38,939 nt of DNA from a marine bacterium B5-7 (GCA_021604705.1 BQJM01000014.1:1-38939), one strand, 5' to 3'; shown: positions 16,497-24,989, counted from the stretch's first letter. Numbers and translations are program-made. Notes: generated by a model not told the origin, from the letters alone.

Positions 16497-17468
16497 GTGC
16501 GGGAAGGAGTGCGACACCAATGGCGACGAAAAAAAACCTCAGAAAAATTAGACGCTATAGAAAGAAAATGGAAAATAAGGCTAAAGCGCACGCCTTATTT
16601 CAAACTTAAAAAACAACACTTCCCCAAACAACCTTGGTATCACCGTATTGGCCGTCACTCTCCACACTGGGAGCTGATAGCTATGCCTATCGCAATCAGT
16701 CTCATGATGACATTTTCTATTATGTTAGAGGTTATTGGTACACCGACAGAAACAACCGTCACTGTTGGTAACGATACAATGGTCGGCAGTTTAGTTCGCA
16801 CCGTGACAAAAAAACTTGTCACAGATTTACCAGCCCAGCTTGGTGGGCGAATGTCTGATTTTATCATTGCATTTGTCATGTATTGGTATCAATACCTCAT
16901 TGAGTGGAATGTGACTGATGAAAAAAAACGAGTAGATGATTTTGCAGAAGCACTCAATGAAGAAAGCTATCAACAAGACACTAAGTTACAAACACTACGT
17001 GCTCGTGTCGAAATAATAGAAACAAGATTAGCTGAATCTGAACAAATGAATATCGAACAAACGCATGAACATCAGAATGAAATGGCTGAATTGCAAAAAG
17101 AGATTTATCAGCTACAGGGTACAATCCGCCGTCTCAATACTCAGTTAGGTGATGCAGCGGCTAGAGAAGCGAATCTAGATAGCCTGGTTGAAGAAAAAAA
17201 CCGCGCATTAGATGAAAAAGAAGATGCTCACCGGGGCGTGGTTAGCAATCTTGAAAATCGCGTTGCGCAATCTGATGCGCAGCGAGATGCAGCAACAGAA
17301 CGCGCCAACGCGTTGAGTAGCGATCTCGATGAATTGCATACAGATTACCATCGGCTTTCAACATTAGCTGGACGTTTTAGTCAATGGCGGCAGGCAGCAA
17401 TTTTAGGTAAAGTGCAGCGATTAGAGAAAAATACCGGCGCACTAGAACAACGTGCGCTACAAATGTGA
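16497..17468 (+). CDS. Unrecognised membrane-anchored coiled-coil protein
   Basis: This 323-residue product starts at the first in-frame GTG. A highly basic N-terminus (WRRKKTSEKLDAIERKWKIRLKR) leads to two hydrophobic segments (about 62-81, AMPIAISLMMTFSIMLEVIG, and about 121-140, FIIAFVMYWYQYLIEW). A long charged coiled coil runs from about 143 to 310, with heptad-like spacing of Leu, Ile and Val. Orientation and function are unknown. The frame is open without stops from 16347, encoding an Ala/Gly-rich stretch ending LTGLAASGLFV, but there is no ATG/GTG/TTG there, so either translation starts at 16497 or the true 5' end has been lost. No convincing Shine-Dalgarno precedes 16497. Confidence 0.65.
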   Translation: MREGVRHQWRRKKTSEKLDAIERKWKIRLKRTPYFKLKKQHFPKQPWYHRIGRHSPHWELIAMPIAISLMMTFSIMLEVIGTPTETTVTVGNDTMVGSLVRTVTKKLVTDLPAQLGGRMSDFIIAFVMYWYQYLIEWNVTDEKKRVDDFAEALNEESYQQDTKLQTLRARVEIIETRLAESEQMNIEQTHEHQNEMAELQKEIYQLQGTIRRLNTQLGDAAAREANLDSLVEEKNRALDEKEDAHRGVVSNLENRVAQSDAQRDAATERANALSSDLDELHTDYHRLSTLAGRFSQWRQAAILGKVQRLEKNTGALEQRALQM

Positions 17469-17474
17469 GTTGTT

Positions 17475-17504
17475 TTTTGAAAGAAACACCCTCCAGGGCT
17501 TCTT
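17475..17504 (-). repeat. 30-bp interspersed motif, copy 2 (inverted)
   Basis: Read on the - strand it ends GGAGGGTGTTTCTTTCAAAA. By eye 25 of 30 bases match the direct copy at 18261-18290. The two copies bracket the higBA toxin-antitoxin genes in inverted orientation. Confidence 0.6.
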
Positions 17505-17575
17505 GCGCATTGTGTTTATCAAACACTCTCCATCATTATCCGAGCTTATTCATTAACTTGCGTTTTTCATTTTAA

Positions 17576-17887
17576 CTAAGAAGCCAGAGAGTCGATAAAA
17601 AGATCTAACGGCATAAGCTTTAACTTTTTTCTTTTTTTCTCTGCTTGCGCTAAATCATACATAGTTTGCATGTTTAGCCACATTTCACTACTTGTATCTA
17701 GCACGATAGAAAGCCTCACCGCCATTTCTGGGCTAATACCAGCTTTACCATTGATAAGTTTAGATAGAGTAACACGACCCACACCCAACAATTTGGCTGC
17801 ACTGGTGACACTCAGATCGGTATTATCAATAAGGGAGCGTTTCACAACGCGGCCTGGATGTGGTGGATTATGCATTTTTGCGTTCAT
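17576..17887 (-). CDS. higA: HigA-family antitoxin (XRE HTH)
   Basis: This 103-residue antitoxin has the HigA N-terminus (HNPPHPGRVVKRSLID). It is followed by a helix-turn-helix (SVTSAAKLLGVGRVTLSKLINGKAG, about residues 26-50) and the conserved SPEMAVRLSIVLDTSSEMWLNMQ. It should neutralise the HigB mRNA interferase and repress the operon by binding the promoter. The start is supported by GAGGT eight bases ahead of the ATG. It lies 17 bases downstream of the toxin gene, in the toxin-first order typical of higBA. The C-terminus is Lys-rich (EKKRKKLKLM). Confidence 0.92.
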   Translation of the reverse strand: MNAKMHNPPHPGRVVKRSLIDNTDLSVTSAAKLLGVGRVTLSKLINGKAGISPEMAVRLSIVLDTSSEMWLNMQTMYDLAQAEKKRKKLKLMPLDLFIDSLAS

Positions 17888-17904
17888 GATCTTGTACCTC
17901 GTCG

Positions 17905-18183
17905 TTAATGGTAATCTACTAAATCCACATTAAAAGCATTTGTTCGTTCAAACTGAAATATCAGTCTCCAGTTAGCGCTGACTTTGACAGCATAATAATT
18001 TTTTAGTCTACCAGCTAATTGATGAAAGCTATTACCTGGTGTATCCATATCTTCTGCGCACATAGCATTAGTTAGCTGAAATAGCAGTAACTGCAAGACT
18101 GATGCGTGCTTTGATTGTATCCCCGCGCGACTACCTGTCTCGTAGAACTTCCTTAATCCTTTATGTGCCCACGTTTTTGTCAT
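17905..18183 (-). CDS. higB: HigB-family toxin (RelE/ParE superfamily mRNA interferase)
   Basis: This 92-residue toxin is expected to cleave mRNA at the ribosome. The C-terminal signature GRLKNYYAVKVSANWRLIFQF followed by DLVDYH is the HigB/RelE-like core, with the arginine and terminal Asp-Tyr-His typical of the family; the N-terminal WAHKGLRKFYETGSRAGI is also typical. It is the first gene of the operon. Upstream on the - strand lies an A/T-rich TATATATA tract that could hold the -10, but no clear ribosome-binding site is seen. Full length; nothing suggests inactivation. Confidence 0.92.
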   Translation of the reverse strand: MTKTWAHKGLRKFYETGSRAGIQSKHASVLQLLLFQLTNAMCAEDMDTPGNSFHQLAGRLKNYYAVKVSANWRLIFQFERTNAFNVDLVDYH

Positions 18184-18260
18184 AATTAAATTGTAGCCTA
18201 TATATATACAGCCATCAAGCTAATATTAAAGAAATTTCTGAAATAATCTGAGATAATAAT

Positions 18261-18290
18261 GAAAAGCCTGGGAGGGTGTTCCTTTCAAAA
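18261..18290 (+). repeat. 30-bp interspersed motif, copy 3
   Basis: It begins GAAAAGCCTGGGAGGG and ends CCTTTCAAAA. It forms the right-hand, inverted partner of the copy at 17475-17504 around higBA. A cluster of palindromic hairpins follows at once, as at the 3475 copy. Confidence 0.6.
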
Positions 18291-18305
18291 AGCGTTGGCG
18301 GCAAG

Positions 18306-18480
18306 GATGCCGGCATCAAGTGCGGGATGACAGCATCTTTTGTCATTCCGGCCTCCGAGCCGGAATCTCCTGATGCCACTATGGTCCTGGACGGAGATCC
18401 CGCATCGAGTGCGGGATGACTGCGGTGTTAGTAGGAGATCCCGCATCAAGTGCGGGATGACAGCGGTGGTGCGGGATGAC
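18306..18480. repeat. Cluster of GTCATCCCG-type palindromic repeats
   Basis: The gene-free stretch 18184-18487 is largely this repeat cluster. Members are a degenerate GCCGGCATCAAGTGCGGGAT (about 18309-18328), the hairpin TTCCGGC-CTCCGA-GCCGGAA (18346-18365), TCCCGCA-TCGAG-TGCGGGA (18398-18416), TCCCGCA-TCAAG-TGCGGGA (18439-18457) and a half copy at 18469-18480. The 27 bases 18425-18451 are identical to 38663-38689, where an insertion sequence has split the repeat. The cluster ends 7 bases from the dnaE stop. Confidence 0.75.
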
Positions 18481-18487
18481 AATAGGA

Positions 18488-21400
18488 TTAATACGTAATC
18501 TCAACAGCCTCACGGCCAAGCCACTTGGTAAGATCGCGGATAAGATCAGGATCGAGGTTAATCAGCCATTTGTCGCCAAGGTTTAACACTGCTTTTTTGT
18601 CGTCTTTTAAATATTCTAAAAATACCGGGCAACGACCACGACGATACGGTTTCAGTGTGGCTTTCAGTTTATCGGCAAACGCTTCAGGCTGCTTGTTTAA
18701 ACGTAACAAAATGCAACGCGCCAAGGTGTCACGCGCGAGCTGCATGTCCACAATGTCTTCCGTGCTCATACGGAAACCACCACTATAATCGTCAACGCTG
18801 ACTTCACCCGTGACAATCAACAACTGATCTTTTACCAAGAATTCCCGGTATTTATCGTACTTTTCTGGGAATACCGCAATCTCAATACGCGCGGTATTAT
18901 CATCAAGCGTAATAAATCCCATGCGATTACCACGCTTAGTCTGCATCGTACGCGCCGCCACAACCAAGCCAGCAACTTTTACCATCTGATCTTTTTCTGG
19001 TTGTAAATCAACAATCTTATTCGTGGTTAATTGTGATAACTCATGCTGATAAAAATCGATGGGATGCCCAGTCAAATAAAATCCCAAGGTGTCTTTCTCA
19101 TGTTGCAATCGCACTTCATCAGACCATGGCTCGCACGCTTGATAATGCGGCGTTTCCGCGGCTGTTGTTTCTACTGCGCAACCAAATAAATCATCTTGCC
19201 CGCTATTCGTGTTTTGTGTATGTTGTTCCGCTGCTTTTAATGCATCATCAACTGATGCGAGTAATGCAGCACGGTGCTGCCCAAAACTATCAAACGCCCC
19301 GCAACGCGTTAAGGCTTCTAAAACACGGCGATTCACTTTTCTCGTCTCAACTGCCTGACAAAGTGCAAATAAATCTGAGAATGGCCCCGTTTTTTCTCGC
19401 ACCTCAAAGATATTTGTTAACGCCGCTTCACCCACGCCTTTAATCGCGCCCAAACCATAAACAATCTCACCGGATTTATTCACAGTAAAACGATAAGCAC
19501 TGTCATTAATGGTTGGCGGTAACACGGTCAAATCATGCTGCTTACAATCTTCTAAGAAGTTAACCACCTTATCCGTATTATCCATATCAGAGGATAATAC
19601 CGCCGCCATAAACGCCGCGGGATAATGTGCTTTCAACCATGCGGTTTGATACGCAATTAATGCATAAGCCACGGAATGTGATTTATTGAAACCATAGCCC
19701 GCGAATTTTTCCATCAAATCAAAAATCTTGGTCGCCGTTTTTTCTTTTACATCATTATTTTTCGCGCCTTCCGTAAAAATAGCCCGCTGCTTCGCCATTT
19801 CTTCGGCTTTTTTCTTACCCATGGCGCGACGTAACATGTCCGCACCACCCAGCGTGTAACCTGCTAACACCTGCGCAATCTGCATCACTTGCTCTTGGTA
19901 CAGAATCACCCCGTAAGTCGGCTGTAAAATAGGTTCCAAGGCAGGATGCGGATATTTAATCTTCGCACGACCATGCTTACGATCGATGAAATCATCCACC
20001 ATGCCCGACTGCAAAGGCCCAGGACGAAATAAGGCCACCAAGGCAACAATTTCTTCAAAACAATCCGGCTCCAAACGTTTAATTAAGTCTTTCATGCCGC
20101 GGGATTCCAGCTGGAATACCGCCGTGGTGTTACATTCTTTTAATAGTTCAAACGTTTTTTCATCATCGAGTGGAATTTGCGTGATATCGATCGGTTCTTT
20201 TTGTTGTGCATTGACCGTTTGCACTGCCCAATCAATAATGGTCAGTGTACGCAAGCCCAAGAAATCGAACTTCACCAAGCCAATGGCTTCCACATCATCT
20301 TTATCAAACTGACTAACCAGTTGCTCGCTATCTGCTTCACAATATAAAGGTAAAAAGTCCGTGAGCTTACTGGGCGCAATCACCACACCCCCGGCATGTC
20401 GTCCCGCATTTCGGGTTACACCTTCTAGCTTTTGTGCTAAATCAAATAAGGTCTTAACTTCCGCTTCGTCGTCATAACGCGCTTTTAATACCGGCTCTTG
20501 TTCCAGCGCTTTATCGAGTGTGATCCCCAATTCAAACGGAATCAGTTTAGCCAGCTTATCGACAAAGCCATATGGGTTCCCCAATACACGCCCCACATCA
20601 CGAATCACCGCGCGTGCCGCCATCGTACCGTAGGTAATAATTTGTGAGACGTTGTCACGCCCATAACGCTTGGTCACGTAGTCAATCACGCGATCGCGTC
20701 CCTCCATGCAGAAATCAATATCGAAATCCGGCATGGATACCCGTTCAGGATTTAAGAAACGTTCAAAGAGTAAATCATAGTCCAGCGGATTCACATCGGT
20801 GATTTCCAGCGCATAGGCCACCAATGAGCCCGCACCGGAACCACGACCTGGCCCCACCGGCACGCCATTGTTTTTTGCCCACTGAATAAAGTCCGCAACA
20901 ATTAAAAAATAACCGGGAAAACCCATCCCATTAATCACATCCAGCTCAATGCGTAAACGTTCCAAATAACGTTGTTTGACGGTTGCTGCATCTTCCTCGG
21001 TGCGCTTTAAGACAATCGCCAAGCGTTTATCCAAGCCAATAAGCGATTGTTCGCGCAAGTAAACTTCGATGGGTTGACCATCCGGCGTTGGGAACTTCGG
21101 CAAAAAGACTTTGCCAAGTTGCAGTGATAAGTTACAACGCTTGGCAATTTCCACCGTATTTTGTAAGGCTTCTGGCAAGTCATCAAATAAAGATTGCATT
21201 TCTGATTCAGATTTTAAATACTGCTGTGGCGTATACGATCGTGCGCGACGTTTATCTGCCAAGACTTCACCCCGGTGGATGCAGACACGCGCTTCATGGG
21301 CCTCAAAATCATCCGCTGAAATAAACCGTACATCATTGGTCGCCACCAGCGGTGCGCCTGTTTTTCCCGCTAAGGTGACAATGGCTTGGTTGTATGCAGG

Positions 21401-21931
21401 CTCGTTGTCACGCTGCGTGCGCTGGATTTCCAGGTAAAAACGATTCGGAAAATGTTGTTGCCAATGTTGCAAACGTTTTTCAGCCAGGTCGGTTTTTTTT
21501 GCCAACAATGCATGACCAATATCACCAAAGCGCGCACCCGATAAAGCAATTAAGCCTTCGCTGTATTCAGCCACCCATTTTGCTTTGACGGTAGGCACAC
21601 CTTGCTGCTGCCCTTCTCGGTAACCGCGAGAAATCAAACAGGCCAGGTTATGGTAGCCCGTTTGATTTTGGCATAACAAGGTCAGTAAAAAAGGATGCTT
21701 CGCATCTTGTGGATTGGGGATCCAAACATCTGCCCCGAAAATCGGTTTAACCCCGGCGCCCACACAAGCACGAAAAAATTTAACGGCGGAGAAAAGATTA
21801 CCCGGATCGGTAATCGCCACAGCGCCCATCTCTTGCTCAGCACACGCAGCCGCTAAGGCTTTCACCCGCACCATGCCATCGACTAGGGCGAACTCAGAAT
21901 GGACTCGTAAATGAACAAATGATGCTGTCAT
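18488..21931 (-). CDS. dnaE: DNA polymerase III subunit alpha
   Basis: This 1147-residue catalytic subunit of the replicative polymerase is close to E. coli DnaE (1160). It has the N-terminal PHP domain (FVHLRVHSEFALVDG), the polymerase active site PDFDIDFCMEGRD with Asp402 and Asp404, the third catalytic Asp556 in VKFDFLGLRTL, then the helix-hairpin-helix (YGLGAIKGVGE) and an OB-fold (VKVAGLVVAARTM). The ATG at 21931 fits the family N-terminus; an upstream ATG at 21979 would add 16 residues encoded across a terminator-like hairpin. No Shine-Dalgarno precedes 21931. dnaE follows the membrane-protein gene by 68 bases. The lpxB and rnhB genes, adjacent in E. coli, lie about 15 kb away. Confidence 0.96.
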   Translation of the reverse strand: MTASFVHLRVHSEFALVDGMVRVKALAAACAEQEMGAVAITDPGNLFSAVKFFRACVGAGVKPIFGADVWIPNPQDAKHPFLLTLLCQNQTGYHNLACLISRGYREGQQQGVPTVKAKWVAEYSEGLIALSGARFGDIGHALLAKKTDLAEKRLQHWQQHFPNRFYLEIQRTQRDNEPAYNQAIVTLAGKTGAPLVATNDVRFISADDFEAHEARVCIHRGEVLADKRRARSYTPQQYLKSESEMQSLFDDLPEALQNTVEIAKRCNLSLQLGKVFLPKFPTPDGQPIEVYLREQSLIGLDKRLAIVLKRTEEDAATVKQRYLERLRIELDVINGMGFPGYFLIVADFIQWAKNNGVPVGPGRGSGAGSLVAYALEITDVNPLDYDLLFERFLNPERVSMPDFDIDFCMEGRDRVIDYVTKRYGRDNVSQIITYGTMAARAVIRDVGRVLGNPYGFVDKLAKLIPFELGITLDKALEQEPVLKARYDDEAEVKTLFDLAQKLEGVTRNAGRHAGGVVIAPSKLTDFLPLYCEADSEQLVSQFDKDDVEAIGLVKFDFLGLRTLTIIDWAVQTVNAQQKEPIDITQIPLDDEKTFELLKECNTTAVFQLESRGMKDLIKRLEPDCFEEIVALVALFRPGPLQSGMVDDFIDRKHGRAKIKYPHPALEPILQPTYGVILYQEQVMQIAQVLAGYTLGGADMLRRAMGKKKAEEMAKQRAIFTEGAKNNDVKEKTATKIFDLMEKFAGYGFNKSHSVAYALIAYQTAWLKAHYPAAFMAAVLSSDMDNTDKVVNFLEDCKQHDLTVLPPTINDSAYRFTVNKSGEIVYGLGAIKGVGEAALTNIFEVREKTGPFSDLFALCQAVETRKVNRRVLEALTRCGAFDSFGQHRAALLASVDDALKAAEQHTQNTNSGQDDLFGCAVETTAAETPHYQACEPWSDEVRLQHEKDTLGFYLTGHPIDFYQHELSQLTTNKIVDLQPEKDQMVKVAGLVVAARTMQTKRGNRMGFITLDDNTARIEIAVFPEKYDKYREFLVKDQLLIVTGEVSVDDYSGGFRMSTEDIVDMQLARDTLARCILLRLNKQPEAFADKLKATLKPYRRGRCPVFLEYLKDDKKAVLNLGDKWLINLDPDLIRDLTKWLGREAVEITY

Positions 21932-21942
21932 AGGATGCAAAT

Positions 21943-21968
21943 AAAAAGGGCCAGTATTACTGGCCCTT
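21943..21968 (-). terminator. Rho-independent terminator between the 857-residue gene and dnaE
   Basis: An 11-base inverted repeat AAGGGCCAGTA/TACTGGCCCTT (21946-21956 with 21958-21968) is followed on the - strand by TTTTTAT. It ends the transcript of the membrane-protein gene (stop at 22000) and lies only 11 bases before the dnaE ATG, so it may instead act as an attenuator for dnaE. Confidence 0.75.
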
Positions 21969-21999
21969 AGTATACGCATTCTTAATACAATTGCTAAGC

Positions 22000-24573
22000 C
22001 TAGCCTGCGGCAAGCCTTGGCTGGAAAATCATTGCCTTGCTCAGCAAATCACCATCAGCCTGAACTTTTTCAGCAGCTGAAAGCGGTTGTTCACTGCCAA
22101 ACAAAGTAAAATCCGCAGCGGTTGTATCAATCGCCTCATCTGCCTCTCCCTTAACCGTCAAGCGCATAGCTGTATCAAAGGGTGGGTTAAAGAATTTGCT
22201 AGCCGCACCCCCAACAGACATCGCATTCGGCGCCGCAGAGCTCACACCCTGGGATATTTGTGCAACAGTTTTTGCCGCCTGTGTATTGTTAAACATCAAC
22301 GGTTTCACAAAGTTTACACTATCCGGACATTGACAGCCCATACCCTGCCCTTCTGCATTCAGCGCAGTTAAACCCAACAAGGTCACCGTAAAAAATGCTT
22401 TCATTACCTGGAACATCCGGAAGCCAACGTTAACACGTAACTCTCTCCAGAAAGTGTGGAATTGTTCTCTGACCACACGATCACCTAAAAGTAATTTCAG
22501 TAAATTCACACCTAAATCGTACACCGCATCAAAGAATGTCAAAATACAGAATATGTTAAACAAAGCATTAATCGGTGCAGACAGCCCCCAAACTAATACA
22601 TCGGCTACCTTATTCGCTATTTGTTGTGCAGCGGCAGATTGACTCGTAAAGGCCCGTAAGAAGTTGGTTTTATACATCCCCGCACTGGCTGGTACAGAAA
22701 TAATACCTAAGAACAGCGCACCACCGGTGAAAATACCATAAACCGTACAGAACATACCGTGCTGAATACGACGCAGACATTTTTCACGCTGAGTCAACTC
22801 ATCAAAGAGAGGATATCTTGCACGCAGGGTAAATTCTTTTTTCCATTTGCCCCAGATCTTCTTTAATTTTCCCTCATTCACCAATTGGATACTTGCTGTC
22901 ATAAACAAGCCGGCAACGGCAATACCGGTCGATACGGCAATTATTAACGCCAAGGCAATACCCAAAGCCGGTGGACACACCGCACCATGCAAAAACAAAA
23001 GACTGATGATGTGTGGAATACCCATGGTTACTGAAGTATTGGCAGTAAACGACATAAAGCCATAAACAATACCAAAACCGACACAGAAAGCAGCTGACGT
23101 ACCTAAAGCGATAATGGGGGCCCAACCTGCTTTTTTATTCCCAGTCTCATCTCGACGCCAGCCATCTAAGCCCCATTGTCTTAAGGTGCTGAACAAACCA
23201 CCATGGAATAGGAACAAGTTAATTAAGAAACCCGACAAACCAATCACCGGTGCTAACGGACTACCTGCCGCTAATACAGCGGGTAAAACACCTTCACCAA
23301 TGGAGACAAAAATAACGGCAATCCAGCCAACTGGTGCCATCCAGTTCTTGTTCCAGCGACGACGTTTCTTCTCTTTATCAAAGGCGCCATCTTTTTCGTC
23401 ACAGGCTACTGCCAACACGCTATTAGCAGGCACAACCGCATAAAGTCTTTTAGCATCAAACGCTTCGATAGCTTCTATTACGCCTTTACGTTCATTATAC
23501 GCACCATTACTTGCCAATTTACGTAATTTCGCTAAATTAACAATCTGATCTGGCTGCCCCAAGGTCCGACGCAAATAATCAATGCGTGCTTTTAACCTTT
23601 TCAAAGTTGCTTTCGTTAGATTCAACGCGCTAAGCCGATCAAACACGGCATACAATGCCATCAGCATTGCCACATCATCAGAAATATCTGATGACTGTTT
23701 CTTAATGTCTGCCATCAAACGCGCTAATTGGCCCTTATAAACAAAATTATAATCTTTCTCAGCTTGCAGCAAGGTCGCGCGTAATGATTTTTTACTATCG
23801 CTCACACCCTTAATTAATGCTGCTTTATCGCTGTCGTCATTCAAACCATAAAACGTGGCACACTGTTGAACAGCATAAGCATTTGCTTTTGCTTTGATGG
23901 CATTCACCAACTCATCGCCGTTTACACACCAAGGAGATGAATTTAGCTTAAGCGGTGAACGGTTATAATGTTTGCGTAGATACTTCAAACGCTTTGCAAC
24001 ACTTTCACCAACATCTGCGCCTTGCTCAAAACTCTTTTTTAAGTCAGCAACATTATCTGCACTTAAGTTGTTGTCAGCACCTACCTGATCCAGGATGCTA
24101 CAACCTTTGCCATTCAATGAAGCAGGTAAATTAGCATCGATATACAATGCTTTTTGTTGCAACATGCCATCAACATCGGTATACAAAAAGCCGGGTTGGC
24201 CCAATAAGGCACCTTGCCCCATTAAGGTTAATTCGCTGAAAACAGCCGCAGCCATTTTGTGTTGGTCCGCAGATAAATCTGCTGCCGAACTATGACGTGT
24301 GATAACACGTGCCTGAGCACCCTTATCAAGGTATTCTAAGGGAGATGCAACAAAAGATGCTGCACGACCGACAAAGCGGCCGGCACCACGGAACGCGCTA
24401 TAAAGCTTATGTTTACGGGAACCCACGCGAACATTCTTAGAGAATGTGCTCGCCATAACAGCGCGCAAGGGTTTATCTTGAAATGCTTTTAGCGCCTCTA
24501 CTGTTTGCGAAGCGTCTTTTGCTTTCGCACCTTTTGTTTGTAACTCAATATTTTCGTCTTTTTCGTCAGCCAC
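22000..24573 (-). CDS. Large polytopic membrane protein of unknown function
   Basis: This is an 857-residue protein. The start is a GTG (VADEKDEN, read as Met) with GGGAG about ten bases upstream. The first ~400 residues are soluble, charged and helical (Lys/Ala/Leu-rich). From about 410 to 750 there are roughly eight hydrophobic segments (for example GWIAVIFVSIGEGVLPAVLA, FCVGFGIVYGFMSF, ALGIALALIIAVSTGIAVAG, FFTVTLLGLTAL) split by a basic loop (KKIWGKWKKEFTLRARYP). The tail is polar, with a Cys pair (GCQCPDS near 730). I know of no matching family. It lies 482 bases downstream of the giant SecA-like gene in the same direction and ahead of dnaE, with a terminator after it. A role with the giant protein is conjecture. 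Confidence 0.8.
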   Translation of the reverse strand: MADEKDENIELQTKGAKAKDASQTVEALKAFQDKPLRAVMASTFSKNVRVGSRKHKLYSAFRGAGRFVGRAASFVASPLEYLDKGAQARVITRHSSAADLSADQHKMAAAVFSELTLMGQGALLGQPGFLYTDVDGMLQQKALYIDANLPASLNGKGCSILDQVGADNNLSADNVADLKKSFEQGADVGESVAKRLKYLRKHYNRSPLKLNSSPWCVNGDELVNAIKAKANAYAVQQCATFYGLNDDSDKAALIKGVSDSKKSLRATLLQAEKDYNFVYKGQLARLMADIKKQSSDISDDVAMLMALYAVFDRLSALNLTKATLKRLKARIDYLRRTLGQPDQIVNLAKLRKLASNGAYNERKGVIEAIEAFDAKRLYAVVPANSVLAVACDEKDGAFDKEKKRRRWNKNWMAPVGWIAVIFVSIGEGVLPAVLAAGSPLAPVIGLSGFLINLFLFHGGLFSTLRQWGLDGWRRDETGNKKAGWAPIIALGTSAAFCVGFGIVYGFMSFTANTSVTMGIPHIISLLFLHGAVCPPALGIALALIIAVSTGIAVAGLFMTASIQLVNEGKLKKIWGKWKKEFTLRARYPLFDELTQREKCLRRIQHGMFCTVYGIFTGGALFLGIISVPASAGMYKTNFLRAFTSQSAAAQQIANKVADVLVWGLSAPINALFNIFCILTFFDAVYDLGVNLLKLLLGDRVVREQFHTFWRELRVNVGFRMFQVMKAFFTVTLLGLTALNAEGQGMGCQCPDSVNFVKPLMFNNTQAAKTVAQISQGVSSAAPNAMSVGGAASKFFNPPFDTAMRLTVKGEADEAIDTTAADFTLFGSEQPLSAAEKVQADGDLLSKAMIFQPRLAAG

Positions 24574-24674
24574 GATACTATACTCCCGTGATTATTTTGA
24601 TGTTTGAGCGGGGTCGTGAAACCTAGGCCCAACGCCTTATCCTTAGCGTACGCCTCAAACCTTAACAGATCCTT

Positions 24675-24753
24675 AAGAGCACTCTCCTCCGTGACGCTAG
24701 CGGCAATAAAGGATGGAAATCTTGTCGCCATCACCACGGAGGAAAGCACTCTT
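24675..24753 (-). promoter_or_regulatory. Long imperfect hairpin in the leader of the 857-residue gene
   Basis: The 19-base arms at 24675-24693 and 24735-24753 are complementary except at three positions, two of which can form G-U pairs in one strand's RNA. They enclose a 41-base loop containing smaller complementarity. It lies about 100 bases upstream of the GTG start on the - strand and has no clear U tract. It may be a structured 5' leader or the ends of a tiny mobile palindrome. Confidence 0.4.
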
Positions 24754-24908
24754 ATTTAGAGAACCAAAGAACTTATCATTTTTTTATCGATTTGGCCAGC
24801 AATTTGCCGATTAATTCAGTGGTTTCCCTTAATACACCAGTAGTTTGCCAGGGTATAGCCTTAAAAAGTATCAGGGATTTTACGGAGTATATGGGCACCT
24901 AGCTGTCA

Positions 24909-24989
24909 CCCCGGGCAACGACCCGGGGTCTCCTGATGCTTCTATCGAGTTTGCTAGCGTCCGAAGGAGGTCCCGCGTCAAGCGCGGGA
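24909..24989. repeat. Palindromic repeat pair (GTCATCCCG type), inverted orientation
   Basis: In the 482-base gap 24574-25055, two hairpins CCCCGGG-CAACGA-CCCGGGG (24909-24928) and TCCCGCG-TCAAG-CGCGGGA (24971-24989) flank a spacer holding TTGCTAGCGTCCGAA. This is the same two-hairpin architecture as at 3526-3616, read from the other strand. Apart from the leader hairpin at 24675-24753, I see nothing else in this gap. Confidence 0.7.

Noticed and set aside
16520-16609. Short basic ORF (MATKKN...) with a good GGAAGGAG upstream
   Set aside because: It is only 29 codons and lies in another frame within the longer coiled-coil gene; it is kept only as a reason to doubt that gene's start.
18306-18480. 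Possible CRISPR array
   Set aside because: The repeats are palindromic, unevenly spaced, vary in orientation and recur elsewhere singly; there are no uniform spacers or cas genes.
19033-19443. 136-codon + strand ORF
   Set aside because: It is fully inside dnaE on the opposite strand, whose protein match is unambiguous.
24498-24749. 83-codon - strand ORF overlapping the start of the 857-residue gene
   Set aside because: It begins in the arm of the leader hairpin and overlaps the larger gene; the GGGAG signal fits the larger gene's GTG. No independent support.
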